Of a stretch of 64,000 bases of DNA, positions 50,988-59,361 are shown piece after piece. The DNA comes from CBDDHT01 sp965227905 (GTDB taxonomy: Bacteria; Pseudomonadota; Alphaproteobacteria; Rhizobiales; Methyloligellaceae), in NCBI GenBank assembly GCA_965227905.1, contig OZ245780.1, forward strand, positions 434,001 to 498,000. Reading direction: 5' to 3'. Position 1 is the first letter of the stretch. Each line of letters begins with the position of its first letter. The translations under genes were made by a program, and so were the position numbers. The notes below the pieces were generated by a model, which was given only the letters and a program-made list of their open reading frames with translations, had not been told where the DNA came from and did not search any database.

Positions 50988-53348
50988 ATGAAAATCCAGG
51001 TTCTCCTGATAGCGCTTTTTCTCGGGTTGTCTTTGCCTGCGACAAGCCACGCGCAGAAAATCAGCCCCGAAGCAGCTTCGAAGCAGGTTGATACCTGGTC
51101 GAAGGAACTCGATAGCCGCGCAAAGGCGATCGAAAACAACCGAACGATCGAATCGGCGCTCGAGCGTCAACAGGAGGCGCTTGAAGAACTCGCGGTCGAA
51201 TTCCAGAAATTCAGTACGTCGCTAATGCCGCCAATCGATGATCTCAAGTCACAGCTTGAGAAATTCGGCCCGGTGCCGGCAAAGGATGCCCCGGCCGAAC
51301 CCGAAGGAATCGCCGAAGAAAGGGAGCGCCTCAACAAGATTGTCGGCGAACTTGAGACGGCTTCAAGAATTGCCGGTGCCCAGATTGAACACGCCTCCCA
51401 GCTCATCAGCCGTATTCAATCCCATCGCCGAAAACTGTTTGCCCGCCAGCTTTTGAAGCGCCAGCTAAGCCCCTTATCGCCGGCACTCTGGCGGTTGGTT
51501 GCCACGGATTCCGGTATCGGCTGGAATCAGTTTCGCAATCTGATCGAAGACGAGGCCAGTTGGATCGGCGCCGAGATTCGGCTCGGAGTCCTGCTTGCCG
51601 GAATTCTCGCAGTCTGGGGGCTCCTGAAGTGGTTCGCAGGGCGTGTGATTGCAAAACGGCGTGCGCCGCCCGATGCCGTGAAATTGGACTTCCTCGATCA
51701 GGTCGGTCCTGCGGTGCTGGTCGCATTGGCCCGGGCGGCCCCGCTGACGGTCGTTGCCCTCGGCACTTACGCCATTCTTATTGGCCTTGATGCCCTCTCA
51801 CCGCAAGTCGATACCATCGCCCGTGCCATACTGATGGCGGTCATCGTCTTCGCTGCCACATCGGCACTCGCACGAACCGTACTCGCGCCGACCCGGCCGA
51901 TCTGGCGTATGCTGCCCATGACCGATGCCAGTGCGCGGCGGCTGGCATGGCTGATCCCTCTCGGCGCGGCTATTCATGGCGTGACCCGCGTCTGGACGGT
52001 GGTCAATGAGGTTGTCATAGCCCCGTTCTCGCTCCTGATCGCGCAGAGCGTCATTGCAGGCGCTATCTTTGTTGCACTCATGGCGGTCATCTTGCTGACG
52101 CCGCTTGAGGCGCCCGACGGCGACGAGAGACGATCTTCACGGCTGTGGCCGAAATGGATAAAGCTGCCGCTCTGGTTCGCAACCTTGGCTATTGTTGTGG
52201 CCTTCCTTCTCGGCTACGTCGCGCTCGGCAGGTTTCTGTCCGGCCAGATCATCAATACCGGCCTGATCGTTGTTGTGGGCGTTCTGCTCTACTCCGCCAT
52301 CTCCGTTCTTTCCAGCAATCTGCAAAGTGCTGAACGGCCGCAGGGCGCCTGGCTTTTGAACCGATTTGGGCTCGACGAGCCTCGCCGTCGCCAGGTTGCC
52401 TATGCGACAGGTTTTCTCCTCAAGGGACTTTTGGCTCTTGCGGTTACACCACTTCTGCTCCTGCAGTGGGGGTTCTCCTGGACCGACATTCAGGGCTGGC
52501 TGGAAGTCGCGTTCTTCGGTTTCAATGTGGGAACGGTGCGCCTCTCGGTCGCGACGGTCCTGATCGCGCTCGGGTTGTTCGTTGGCGGTATTGTCGTCAC
52601 GCGCACATTGCAGCGATGGCTCGATCAGGGCCCGTTGAATGTTGCGCGTATCGAGCAGGGCATTGCCCATTCCGTGCGCACCGGCGTCGGTTATGCAGGT
52701 TTCATTCTCTCCGGTCTCCTGGCCGTCTCCTATGTCGGCTTCGACTTCACCAATATTGCGATTGTCGCTGGTGCCCTCTCGGTCGGCATCGGTTTCGGCC
52801 TTCAGTCCATTATCAACAATTTCGTCTCCGGACTCATTCTGCTGGTCGAGCGCCCGATCAAAGTCGGCGACTGGGTCATCGTTGGTGAGAATGAAGGACT
52901 GGTCCGCCGCATCTCCGTCCGTGCAACGGAAATCCAGACCTTCGATCGCTCCAGCATGATTATTCCCAATTCCGAGCTCATTACCGGGACGGTCGTCAAC
53001 TGGACCCATGGAGACAGTGTCGCCCGCGTGACGATCAATGTCGGTGTCTCGTATGATTCCGATGCCCAAGCCGTCCACGATCTGCTCCTGGAAATCGGCA
53101 AGGCGCATCCAAAGACGCTTGAGATTCCAAGGGTACGCGTGGTCTTCGAGGACTTCGGCGCCTCATCGCTCGACTTCACATTGCGCGTCTATATTGCCGA
53201 TGTCATGGACCAGCTCGAACTCCGAACCGATCTGCGACTCGAAATCCTGAAACGCTTCCGCGAAGAGAACATCGAAATCCCCTTCCCCCAGCGCGACCTG
53301 CATATCAAGAGCGGTTTGCCCGCGCAGGCTGCGGAAGCGACTTCATGA
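50988..53348 (+). CDS. DUF3772 domain mechanosensitive ion channel (MscK-like)
   Basis: A 786-residue inner membrane protein. Signal peptide (LLIALFLGLSLPATSHA); periplasmic coiled-coil region to residue 150 (QVDTWSKELDSRAKAIEN, ALERQQEALEELAVEF), the DUF3772 part; then about eight to ten membrane helices, and a C-terminal MscS domain (residues about 590-780: ALSVGIGFGLQSIINNFVSGLILLVERPIKVGDWV, with the pore-lining helix and beta domain VIVGENEGLVRRISVRATEIQTFD). It would open on membrane tension and release solutes. The gene stands alone. Its stop is followed by the convergent dapE 29 bases later. Confidence 0.9.
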   Translation: MKIQVLLIALFLGLSLPATSHAQKISPEAASKQVDTWSKELDSRAKAIENNRTIESALERQQEALEELAVEFQKFSTSLMPPIDDLKSQLEKFGPVPAKDAPAEPEGIAEERERLNKIVGELETASRIAGAQIEHASQLISRIQSHRRKLFARQLLKRQLSPLSPALWRLVATDSGIGWNQFRNLIEDEASWIGAEIRLGVLLAGILAVWGLLKWFAGRVIAKRRAPPDAVKLDFLDQVGPAVLVALARAAPLTVVALGTYAILIGLDALSPQVDTIARAILMAVIVFAATSALARTVLAPTRPIWRMLPMTDASARRLAWLIPLGAAIHGVTRVWTVVNEVVIAPFSLLIAQSVIAGAIFVALMAVILLTPLEAPDGDERRSSRLWPKWIKLPLWFATLAIVVAFLLGYVALGRFLSGQIINTGLIVVVGVLLYSAISVLSSNLQSAERPQGAWLLNRFGLDEPRRRQVAYATGFLLKGLLALAVTPLLLLQWGFSWTDIQGWLEVAFFGFNVGTVRLSVATVLIALGLFVGGIVVTRTLQRWLDQGPLNVARIEQGIAHSVRTGVGYAGFILSGLLAVSYVGFDFTNIAIVAGALSVGIGFGLQSIINNFVSGLILLVERPIKVGDWVIVGENEGLVRRISVRATEIQTFDRSSMIIPNSELITGTVVNWTHGDSVARVTINVGVSYDSDAQAVHDLLLEIGKAHPKTLEIPRVRVVFEDFGASSLDFTLRVYIADVMDQLELRTDLRLEILKRFREENIEIPFPQRDLHIKSGLPAQAAEATS

Positions 53349-53377
53349 GGCGATCATGGAGGTCGCCTAAAACGGCT

Positions 53378-54562
53378 CTAACCAAAAACTTCGAAATAAC
53401 GGAGAATGAACCGTTTGTAGATGTCGGTAACGGACTGGAGATCTGCCACAGGCGTTCTCTCATCCACCTGATGGATGGTCTTGTTGACCAGCCCGAATTC
53501 GATCACCGGACAGTAGTTGGTGATGAAACGCGCATCCGACGTCCCACCTCCTGTGGAGAGCTCCGGTCGTCGTCCAGTTACCGCATGAACCACCTCGGAC
53601 AAGGCATCGATCAAAGGACCTGGCGCCGTCACGAAGGCTTCGGCGTTTCCTGAAAATGACAGTTCATGCTTCAGATCCGTTCCGGCAAGCGCTTCGCTGG
53701 CTTGAGTCCGCAAGTGAGCCTCGAGTGACTTTGCTGTGTGACGATCATTGAAGCGGATATTGAACCGGGCTTCGGCCATAGAAGGGATGATGTTGGTTGC
53801 TGGGTTTCCAACATCGACACTGGTTATTTCAAGATTTGAGGCCGCAAACTGTTCGGTGCCGGTATCGAGCGGTTCGGCCATAAAACTATTCAGCACTGCG
53901 AGAAGCCCTTTGACGGGATTTCGGGCCTTCTCTGGATAGGCGACATGCCCCTGCACGCCCTTGACGCTTAGGTGTCCGGAATGGCTTCCGCGCCGTCCGA
54001 TCTTGATCGCATCGCCGATCTGCGACGGATTGCTGGGCTCGCCAAGGATACAATGATCGGGAATCTGGTTTTCGCCTTTTAGTGCCTCGAGCATCTTGAT
54101 CGTGCCATTGACCGCCGGGCCTTCCTCATCGCCGGTAATCAAGAGGCTGACAGATCCCGGAAGCGTCCCTCCGTTCTCGTCTAGAACTTGCAAGACAGCG
54201 GCCGCAAATGCCGCAACGGCTCCCTTCATGTCGATCGCGCCGCGTCCAAAGAGCCAGCCGTCGACGATATCGGCAGCAAATGGTGGATGGGTCCAAAGAT
54301 CTTCATCCCCTGTCGGCACGACATCCGTGTGCCCGGCAAAACAGAGGTGCGAACCATCGTCACCAAACCGGGCAAACAGGTTGTCGACATCCGGTGTGCC
54401 GGGTTCAGAGAAAGGCATCCGGCGGCAGACGAACCCGGCAGGCGCAAGAGCATCTTCCAATACGCCAAGCGCGCCGGCTTCAGCCGGTGTAACGCTCGGA
54501 CATCGGATCAGCGCCTGGGCCAGCGCGATTGGGTCAGACTTCAGGTTGGTCAACGGCCTCAT
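53378..54562 (-). CDS. dapE: succinyl-diaminopimelate desuccinylase
   Basis: A 394-residue metallohydrolase in lysine and peptidoglycan (diaminopimelate) synthesis. Motifs: IRCPSVTPAEAGALGVLEDAL, CFAGHTDVVPTGDEDLWTHPPF (first metal His/Asp) and LLITGDEEGPAVNGT (the Glu pair), plus HSGHLSVKGVQGHVAYPEKARNPV and STGGGTSDARF. The length fits DapE. I chose ATG 54562; 54568 is six bases earlier. It overlaps the upstream gene by 29 bases. The neighbouring dapD in the same operon supports the call. Confidence 0.95.
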   Translation of the reverse strand: MRPLTNLKSDPIALAQALIRCPSVTPAEAGALGVLEDALAPAGFVCRRMPFSEPGTPDVDNLFARFGDDGSHLCFAGHTDVVPTGDEDLWTHPPFAADIVDGWLFGRGAIDMKGAVAAFAAAVLQVLDENGGTLPGSVSLLITGDEEGPAVNGTIKMLEALKGENQIPDHCILGEPSNPSQIGDAIKIGRRGSHSGHLSVKGVQGHVAYPEKARNPVKGLLAVLNSFMAEPLDTGTEQFAASNLEITSVDVGNPATNIIPSMAEARFNIRFNDRHTAKSLEAHLRTQASEALAGTDLKHELSFSGNAEAFVTAPGPLIDALSEVVHAVTGRRPELSTGGGTSDARFITNYCPVIEFGLVNKTIHQVDERTPVADLQSVTDIYKRFILRYFEVFG

Positions 54563-55259
54563 CCTCAAAACGGTGCAGAATCATAATCTTCTGCCAGATC
54601 TTACGGCTGAGTGCCGTTGAGATATTTTCGAGATCGTTCACTGCTTCCACCACGACCGGATCGGGAAAATGATCTGCATAGAGTGCCGCAACCTTGCCCG
54701 ACAGCGACAGCATCTCGGTGCAATAGTCGAGATATCGCATCAACTCGAAGCGCGTGAATGGCCGTTTGGGCGAATGCTCCGTTCTCGTCGATTCACCGAC
54801 AAAAGCACTCGGATCTTTCGTGAGCTGATGCATGTCGATGACGTGAATGATGGAGCGTAGCTCGTGCAGATCTTTGAGCGCTCGCCGTCGCTTCAGGCGT
54901 TCTTCCGCCGTTACGAGAAAGGCAATGCCGAGCCCACCCAGCAGCAGTGTATTGATCGCTGCTTCAAGTCCCTGAACCAGACCAAATGCCTCAGTCGTGA
55001 TCTTCGAGAAATTGAGAAACGTTCCGACATAGATGAAAACAATGCCGCCCGCGATCACGATTGCGCCGATCAGTGTTCTCAGCAACAGGTTGGGCTTGGC
55101 CAGCAGGCGGGCTTCGAATGAGGAGAATTTGGCAACATCGATAAGTGCGCCGCAAACTTTGCCGAGACCGCGCCCTGGAAACCGCTCTTCGATTCTGAGT
55201 TTCAGGATCTCGATGGTTCTGACTATGTGGTCGGCGTCGAGCGAGCGATAGGTGGGCAT
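54534..55259 (-). CDS. membrane protein of unknown function in the dap operon
   Basis: A 241-residue protein. It has two membrane helices in the middle (about residues 78-98, LLRTLIGAIVIAGGIVFIYVG, and about 112-130, LEAAINTLLLGGLGIAFLV) and two charged helical regions, before and after. No known domain is recognised. I chose ATG 55259; the frame extends to 55367 but that part overlaps the DUF805 gene. It lies between DUF805 and dapE. Genes of this kind are seen near dapE in Hyphomicrobiales, but a role is not known to me. Confidence 0.7.
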   Translation of the reverse strand: MPTYRSLDADHIVRTIEILKLRIEERFPGRGLGKVCGALIDVAKFSSFEARLLAKPNLLLRTLIGAIVIAGGIVFIYVGTFLNFSKITTEAFGLVQGLEAAINTLLLGGLGIAFLVTAEERLKRRRALKDLHELRSIIHVIDMHQLTKDPSAFVGESTRTEHSPKRPFTRFELMRYLDYCTEMLSLSGKVAALYADHFPDPVVVEAVNDLENISTALSRKIWQKIMILHRFEDEAVDQPEV

Positions 55260-55284
55260 CGTGCGAATCCCGGTCGTGGACGCC

Positions 55285-55779
55285 TCAGTCGTAGCTCGCG
55301 TCGGGTACGCCGCCGAGCGGATCGGGACCGTATTGATTTTCTCCCGGAGTCCCTCTGATGAAACCACATTCGATAAACAACCAAATGTTCACGATCAACG
55401 ACACAAGACCCAGGATAATCATGGTCGATGCGGGCTCTTCCGGTGTGCCGGCAAGTCCGGCCAGCTCAAACACCAAGCCAACCAATCCCAGTCCATAGGC
55501 AAGTATAAGCCACAACGCTGAACGATTACGGTCATGCAGGCGCTTTGCGAAAACTGCAATGCTCGGATACAGGAACACCAGTGTCAGGATGATATTCAGC
55601 CAGACCGTTTTCGGACCCTGCGCCACCATCTCCTCTAGCGATATATTCATGACAAACGACAGGATCGTCGCAAGAACGATATAGCCGACAATGATGACTG
55701 CGAAGCCGATCCAGTATGCCTGACGCGGAATTCGTCCATCGATGGCCAGGAAGAGGTAATTCAGATGCAGGCGATCCAT
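55285..55779 (-). CDS. DUF805 family membrane protein
   Basis: A 164-residue protein with four hydrophobic helices, beginning LNYLFLAIDGRIPRQAYWIGFAVIIV and carrying the DUF805 hallmark VFAKRLHDRNRSALWLILAYGLG. The soluble C-terminal tail (GTPGENQYGPDPLGG) is also typical of the family. Function unknown; many bacteria carry a copy. It follows dapD by 27 bases and precedes the unknown membrane gene by 25 bases. Confidence 0.88.
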   Translation of the reverse strand: MDRLHLNYLFLAIDGRIPRQAYWIGFAVIIVGYIVLATILSFVMNISLEEMVAQGPKTVWLNIILTLVFLYPSIAVFAKRLHDRNRSALWLILAYGLGLVGLVFELAGLAGTPEEPASTMIILGLVSLIVNIWLFIECGFIRGTPGENQYGPDPLGGVPDASYD

Positions 55780-55806
55780 TGCATGGCCCCACTTCGTTTC
55801 TGGATT

Positions 55807-56652
55807 TTAGTCTCGCAGCAAATCATTGATCGACGTTTTGGCCCGTGTCTGTTCGTCGACCGTCTTGACGATCACGGCACAGTATAGCGAGGGACCGGGC
55901 GATCCGTCAGGCAGAGCTTTGCCTGGCAATGCTCCTGGCACAACCACCGAATATGCTGGGACTTCGCCGATATGGACTTCGCCCGTATCGCGATTGATGA
56001 TCTTGGTCGATGCGCTGATGAAGACACCCATGGCGAGCACGGCGCCTTCACGGACCACAACGCCTTCGACCACTTCGGACCGGGCGCCGACGAAGCAATT
56101 GTCTTCAATGATCACCGGGCCGGCCTGCAGAGGCTCGAGGACACCCCCGATTCCAACACCGCCCGAGAGATGCACATTGGCGCCGATCTGAGCGCAGGAC
56201 CCGACCGTGACCCATGTGTCCACCATGGTTCCTTCGCCCACATAGGCCCCGAGATTGACGAAGCTCGGCATCAAAATGGCGCCAGGCGCAACATAGGCAG
56301 ACCGCCGCACCACACATCCAGGAACAGGCCGAAATCCAGCCTTCCGGAAGTCCTCTTCGCTCCAACCAAGAAACTTCGACTGCACCTTGTCCCACCAGGG
56401 CGCTCCGCCGGGGCCACCTTCGATCATTTCCATGTCATTAAGACGGAATGACAGAAGGACGGCTTTTTTGAGCCACTGATTCACGACCCAGTCTTGATTG
56501 CCCTGGCGTTCCGCGACCCGCGCTTCGCCGCTGTCCATGAGGTCCAGTGCCGTTTCGACAGCCTCGCGTACTTCGCCGGTCGTATCCGGGCCAATCGTAT
56601 CGGCATTGTCGAACGCATTGTCGATGATGGTCTTGAGTTGGTCGTGGGCCAT
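55807..56652 (-). CDS. dapD: tetrahydrodipicolinate N-succinyltransferase
   Basis: A 281-residue enzyme of the lysine/diaminopimelate pathway, transferring succinyl from succinyl-CoA. The left-handed beta-helix hexapeptides are visible in VVRRSAYVAPGAILMPSFVNLGAYVGEGTMVD, VGSCAQIGANVHLSGGVGIGGVLEPL and EDNCFVGARSEVVEGVVV. The length and N-terminal helical part (LKTIIDNAFDNAD) match DapD. I chose ATG 56652 (MAHDQLKT); the frame extends upstream to 56784 but that region overlaps the HAD gene. It pairs with dapE downstream. Confidence 0.96.
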   Translation of the reverse strand: MAHDQLKTIIDNAFDNADTIGPDTTGEVREAVETALDLMDSGEARVAERQGNQDWVVNQWLKKAVLLSFRLNDMEMIEGGPGGAPWWDKVQSKFLGWSEEDFRKAGFRPVPGCVVRRSAYVAPGAILMPSFVNLGAYVGEGTMVDTWVTVGSCAQIGANVHLSGGVGIGGVLEPLQAGPVIIEDNCFVGARSEVVEGVVVREGAVLAMGVFISASTKIINRDTGEVHIGEVPAYSVVVPGALPGKALPDGSPGPSLYCAVIVKTVDEQTRAKTSINDLLRD

Positions 56653-56737
56653 GGGTTGCACACCTGTCCTGATTGTCGAGCGAAGGTCTTTGACGGGGTT
56701 CGATTTCCGCCTTTGTCGCGCGGCGGATAACCGGCTG

Positions 56738-57451
56738 TCAATCCGCTGCAGCCGGTCCTGGCGATGCAATTGCGCTACCGACATCGTCGAGGAACGCCGT
56801 CAGATCTTCCGTCATGTGATGAATGTGATCCGGGAGCCCATCCCAATCGGCAATAGCGGTCTTGGCGGGATGATCGACCGTGGGGGAGGTCACTAGAACG
56901 GTTGCCATACCAAGATCATGCGCTGTTTGCAGATTGTGCGGCATATCCTCGAACATTGCGGCGGACTGTGGCGCGACATCATGGGAACTCAGGAACAGAT
57001 CGTAGGCCGAGCGATGTGGCTTCGGAACATATCCGGCCGCCGTAATGTCATAAATCTCGTCGAAGAGATGCAGAACGCCCACCTTGCCAGCGACGCGTTC
57101 GGCGTGCAGACGCGAGCCGTTCGTAAAAATATAGCGTCGACCGGGCAGCGCCTCGATCTTTTCCGCAAGATCCGGCGCGGGTGCGACCACGTCGAGATCG
57201 ATATCGTGAACGAAGTCGAGAAAATATTCTGGCTCGATCTTGTTGACCTTCATGAGCCCGGCAAGTGTCGTCCCGTGGTCGAGATAATACTGCCGTCTCA
57301 GGGCAGACGCTTCCTCCTGGCTCATCCCGAAGCGATCGACGATAAAATCGTTCATCTTGTCGACAATCTGGACAAACAGATTGCACTCGGCCGGATAGAG
57401 CGTGTTGTCCAGGTCGAAAATCCAGGTGGTCGTATCGGAGAAACGCTTCAC
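56738..57451 (-). CDS. HAD-type phosphatase (pyrimidine 5'-nucleotidase group)
   Basis: A 237-residue haloacid dehalogenase enzyme. Motif I is WIFDLDNTLYPAEC (nucleophile Asp13, general acid Asp15), motif II YIFTNGS, motif III KPHRSAYD and motif IV FEDMPHNL. The sequence belongs to the group annotated as pyrimidine 5'-nucleotidases (SSM1/YjjG-like). It likely hydrolyses nucleoside monophosphates. It is in the same direction as argB and dapD, 15 bases after argB; the order argB-HAD-dapD is common in Hyphomicrobiales. Confidence 0.88.
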   Translation of the reverse strand: MKRFSDTTTWIFDLDNTLYPAECNLFVQIVDKMNDFIVDRFGMSQEEASALRRQYYLDHGTTLAGLMKVNKIEPEYFLDFVHDIDLDVVAPAPDLAEKIEALPGRRYIFTNGSRLHAERVAGKVGVLHLFDEIYDITAAGYVPKPHRSAYDLFLSSHDVAPQSAAMFEDMPHNLQTAHDLGMATVLVTSPTVDHPAKTAIADWDGLPDHIHHMTEDLTAFLDDVGSAIASPGPAAAD

Positions 57452-57466
57452 GCGGCTTGTGTCCTT

Positions 57467-58414
57467 TTATGAGCTGTCCGTGTCGCGGGATTTGCCGAGC
57501 AATGTTCCCGATCCGTGTTCTGTGAAAAGTTCCAGCAGGACTGAATGCGGCACCTTGCCATCCATGATGACGACGGCTTCAACACCGTTCTGGACCACCT
57601 GAATGCAGCTTTCGATTTTCGGGATCATACCACCGGAAATGGTTCCGTCCGCCATCAGATTTTCGGCTTCTGCGATGGTCAGCTCCGGAACAAGCGCTCC
57701 GGACTTGTCGAGCACGCCCTGCACGTCGGTCAGCAAGAGAAGACGCTTGGCGAGCATCTTCGCAGCCAGTTCGCCGGCAAAAGTGTCGGCGTTGATGTTG
57801 AGCGTTTGCCCGTCCCGGCTCATGGCGACCGGTGCGATCACCGGGATCAGGTCGGACGCGGCAAGTACTTCCACGATATGTGGATCGACCTTGGTCGGCT
57901 CGCCAACGAAACCCAGATCGACAGCCTTTTCGATGTTGGAAGAAGGGTCGACGATCGTTTTCTCCATCTTCCGCGCGATCATCAGTCCGGCATCTTTGCC
58001 GGAAATGCCGACGGCGCGCCCCCCGGCGGCATTGATCTGAGCGACGATCGATTTGTTGATGGATCCGGCAAGAACCATCTCGACCACGTCGATCGTTTCC
58101 TTATCCGTGACCCGAAGCCCGCCGGCAAACTCGCTTTCGATGCCAAGCTTGCCGAGGAGCGAGCCGATTTGCGGGCCACCGCCATGCACGACGACCGGAT
58201 TGACGCCGGATTGCTTCAGAAGCGTGATGTCGCGCGCAAATCCGGCCGACAGCGCCGCATCGCCCATGGCATGACCGCCATACTTTACGACGACGGTTTG
58301 CGTGTCATAGCGCTGCATATAGGGCAGGGCCTCGGAGAGGAACCTGGCCTGGGCATGAGCTTGTTCCGCGACCGAGCCGGACACGGATGGGGATTCGGGA
58401 TTGTCGTTTGCCAT
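57467..58414 (-). CDS. argB: acetylglutamate kinase
   Basis: A 315-residue kinase that phosphorylates N-acetyl-glutamate in arginine synthesis. Motifs: VVKYGGHAMGD (ATP phosphate binding), VVHGGGPQIGSLLGKLG, FAGGLRVTDKETIDVVEMVL and NINADTFAGELAAKM, then MIPKIESCIQVVQNGVEAVVIMDGKVPHSVLLELF towards the end. Length and N-terminal helix suggest the arginine-sensitive hexameric form. It follows engB by 62 bases and precedes the HAD gene by 15 bases. Confidence 0.96.
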   Translation of the reverse strand: MANDNPESPSVSGSVAEQAHAQARFLSEALPYMQRYDTQTVVVKYGGHAMGDAALSAGFARDITLLKQSGVNPVVVHGGGPQIGSLLGKLGIESEFAGGLRVTDKETIDVVEMVLAGSINKSIVAQINAAGGRAVGISGKDAGLMIARKMEKTIVDPSSNIEKAVDLGFVGEPTKVDPHIVEVLAASDLIPVIAPVAMSRDGQTLNINADTFAGELAAKMLAKRLLLLTDVQGVLDKSGALVPELTIAEAENLMADGTISGGMIPKIESCIQVVQNGVEAVVIMDGKVPHSVLLELFTEHGSGTLLGKSRDTDSS

Positions 58415-58476
58415 GGATACGCGCCTCGGGCGTGAAGGATGCGCTTCTTATAGCCTCTGGGTAACGACTGGCAACG

Positions 58477-59139
58477 TCATTGCAATAATAGGGTTGCGAT
58501 GGTGGCACGCAGTTCGTCGAGCCCCGTGCCCTTGTTCGAGGAGGTTGCAAGCACCTGAGGATGCGCTGCGGGGTGTTTCGCGAGCGCTGCAAGGGTTGCT
58601 GCGTGCACTTTTTCGAGCGCGCCCGTCTTCAACTTGTCCGTCTTGGTGAGGACCACCTGATAGGAGACGGCGGCGACATCCATGAGCGACAGGATCGGCT
58701 CATCCGTATGTTTCAATCCGTGGCGCGCATCGACCAGGAGAAATACGCGGCGGAGTGCCTGACGCCCCTTGAGATAGTCCTGAATGAGACGGTTCCATCC
58801 CTTGACCTCGGACTTGGCAGCGCGCGCATAGCCATAGCCTGGCAGATCGACGAGAAAGACCTCGTCGCCTAGCGCGAAGAAATTGACCTCGCGGGTCCGC
58901 CCCGGCGTGTTGGATGTTCGTGCGAGCGCTTTGCGCGCGACGAGGGCGTTCAGAAGGCTCGATTTCCCGACATTGGACCGGCCAGCAAATGCAACCTCCA
59001 GAGGGCGCGCCTCGGGCAGCCCGTCTACATTGACGACGCCTTTGACGAAGTCGCATGGCATGCGGAATAGGGTGGTACCGGCTTTTAGCTGCTCGTCGGT
59101 GAATTCGGTTTCGGCGATCGGTTGGATTGCATTTTCCAT
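58477..59139 (-). CDS. engB: ribosome-biogenesis GTPase EngB/YihA
   Basis: A 220-residue small GTPase. G1 is AGRSNVGKSSLLNAL, G2 NTPGRT, G3 DLPGYGYA, G4 TKTDKL and G5 SSNKG. YihA/YsxC proteins help assemble the large ribosomal subunit. I chose ATG 59139, two codons after an earlier ATG (59145). It lies between yidC and argB as in other Hyphomicrobiales. An inverted repeat element separates it from yidC. Confidence 0.95.
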   Translation of the reverse strand: MENAIQPIAETEFTDEQLKAGTTLFRMPCDFVKGVVNVDGLPEARPLEVAFAGRSNVGKSSLLNALVARKALARTSNTPGRTREVNFFALGDEVFLVDLPGYGYARAAKSEVKGWNRLIQDYLKGRQALRRVFLLVDARHGLKHTDEPILSLMDVAAVSYQVVLTKTDKLKTGALEKVHAATLAALAKHPAAHPQVLATSSNKGTGLDELRATIATLLLQ

Positions 59140-59210
59140 TGTCATGATCCGAAATCCGATCTCCGTCGCTGAAGAACGCTACCGGCGTCTCTTCCAGACG
59201 ATACTCCCAG

Positions 59211-59331
59211 CACATCGTCATAGCCGGACTTGATCCGGCTATCCATGGTCGCGCTCGGCATAGGACCGGCGCAAACGAATATCCGTAAAGATTGCATAGA
59301 TTGCCGGATCAAGTCCGGCAATGACGATGTG
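59211..59331. repeat. palindromic intergenic repeat (CCGGACTTGATCCGG type)
   Basis: Two arms of 37 bases, 59211-59247 and 59295-59331, are inverted copies differing at few positions. Each arm also contains its own small palindrome, GCCGGACTTGATCCGGC. The whole can fold as one long stem with a loop of about 47 bases. This family of repeats is found scattered between genes in Hyphomicrobiales. It fills most of the yidC-engB gap. The degenerate relative is at 13191-13284. Confidence 0.85.
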
Positions 59332-59361
59332 TGGAACGGCGCTGGAGACGCCACACAGACC

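Noticed and set aside
53340..53370. Terminator between the mechanosensitive-channel gene and dapE
   Set aside because: Only a six-base stem (AGGCGA/TCGCCT) without a T-run, so it is not strong enough to report.
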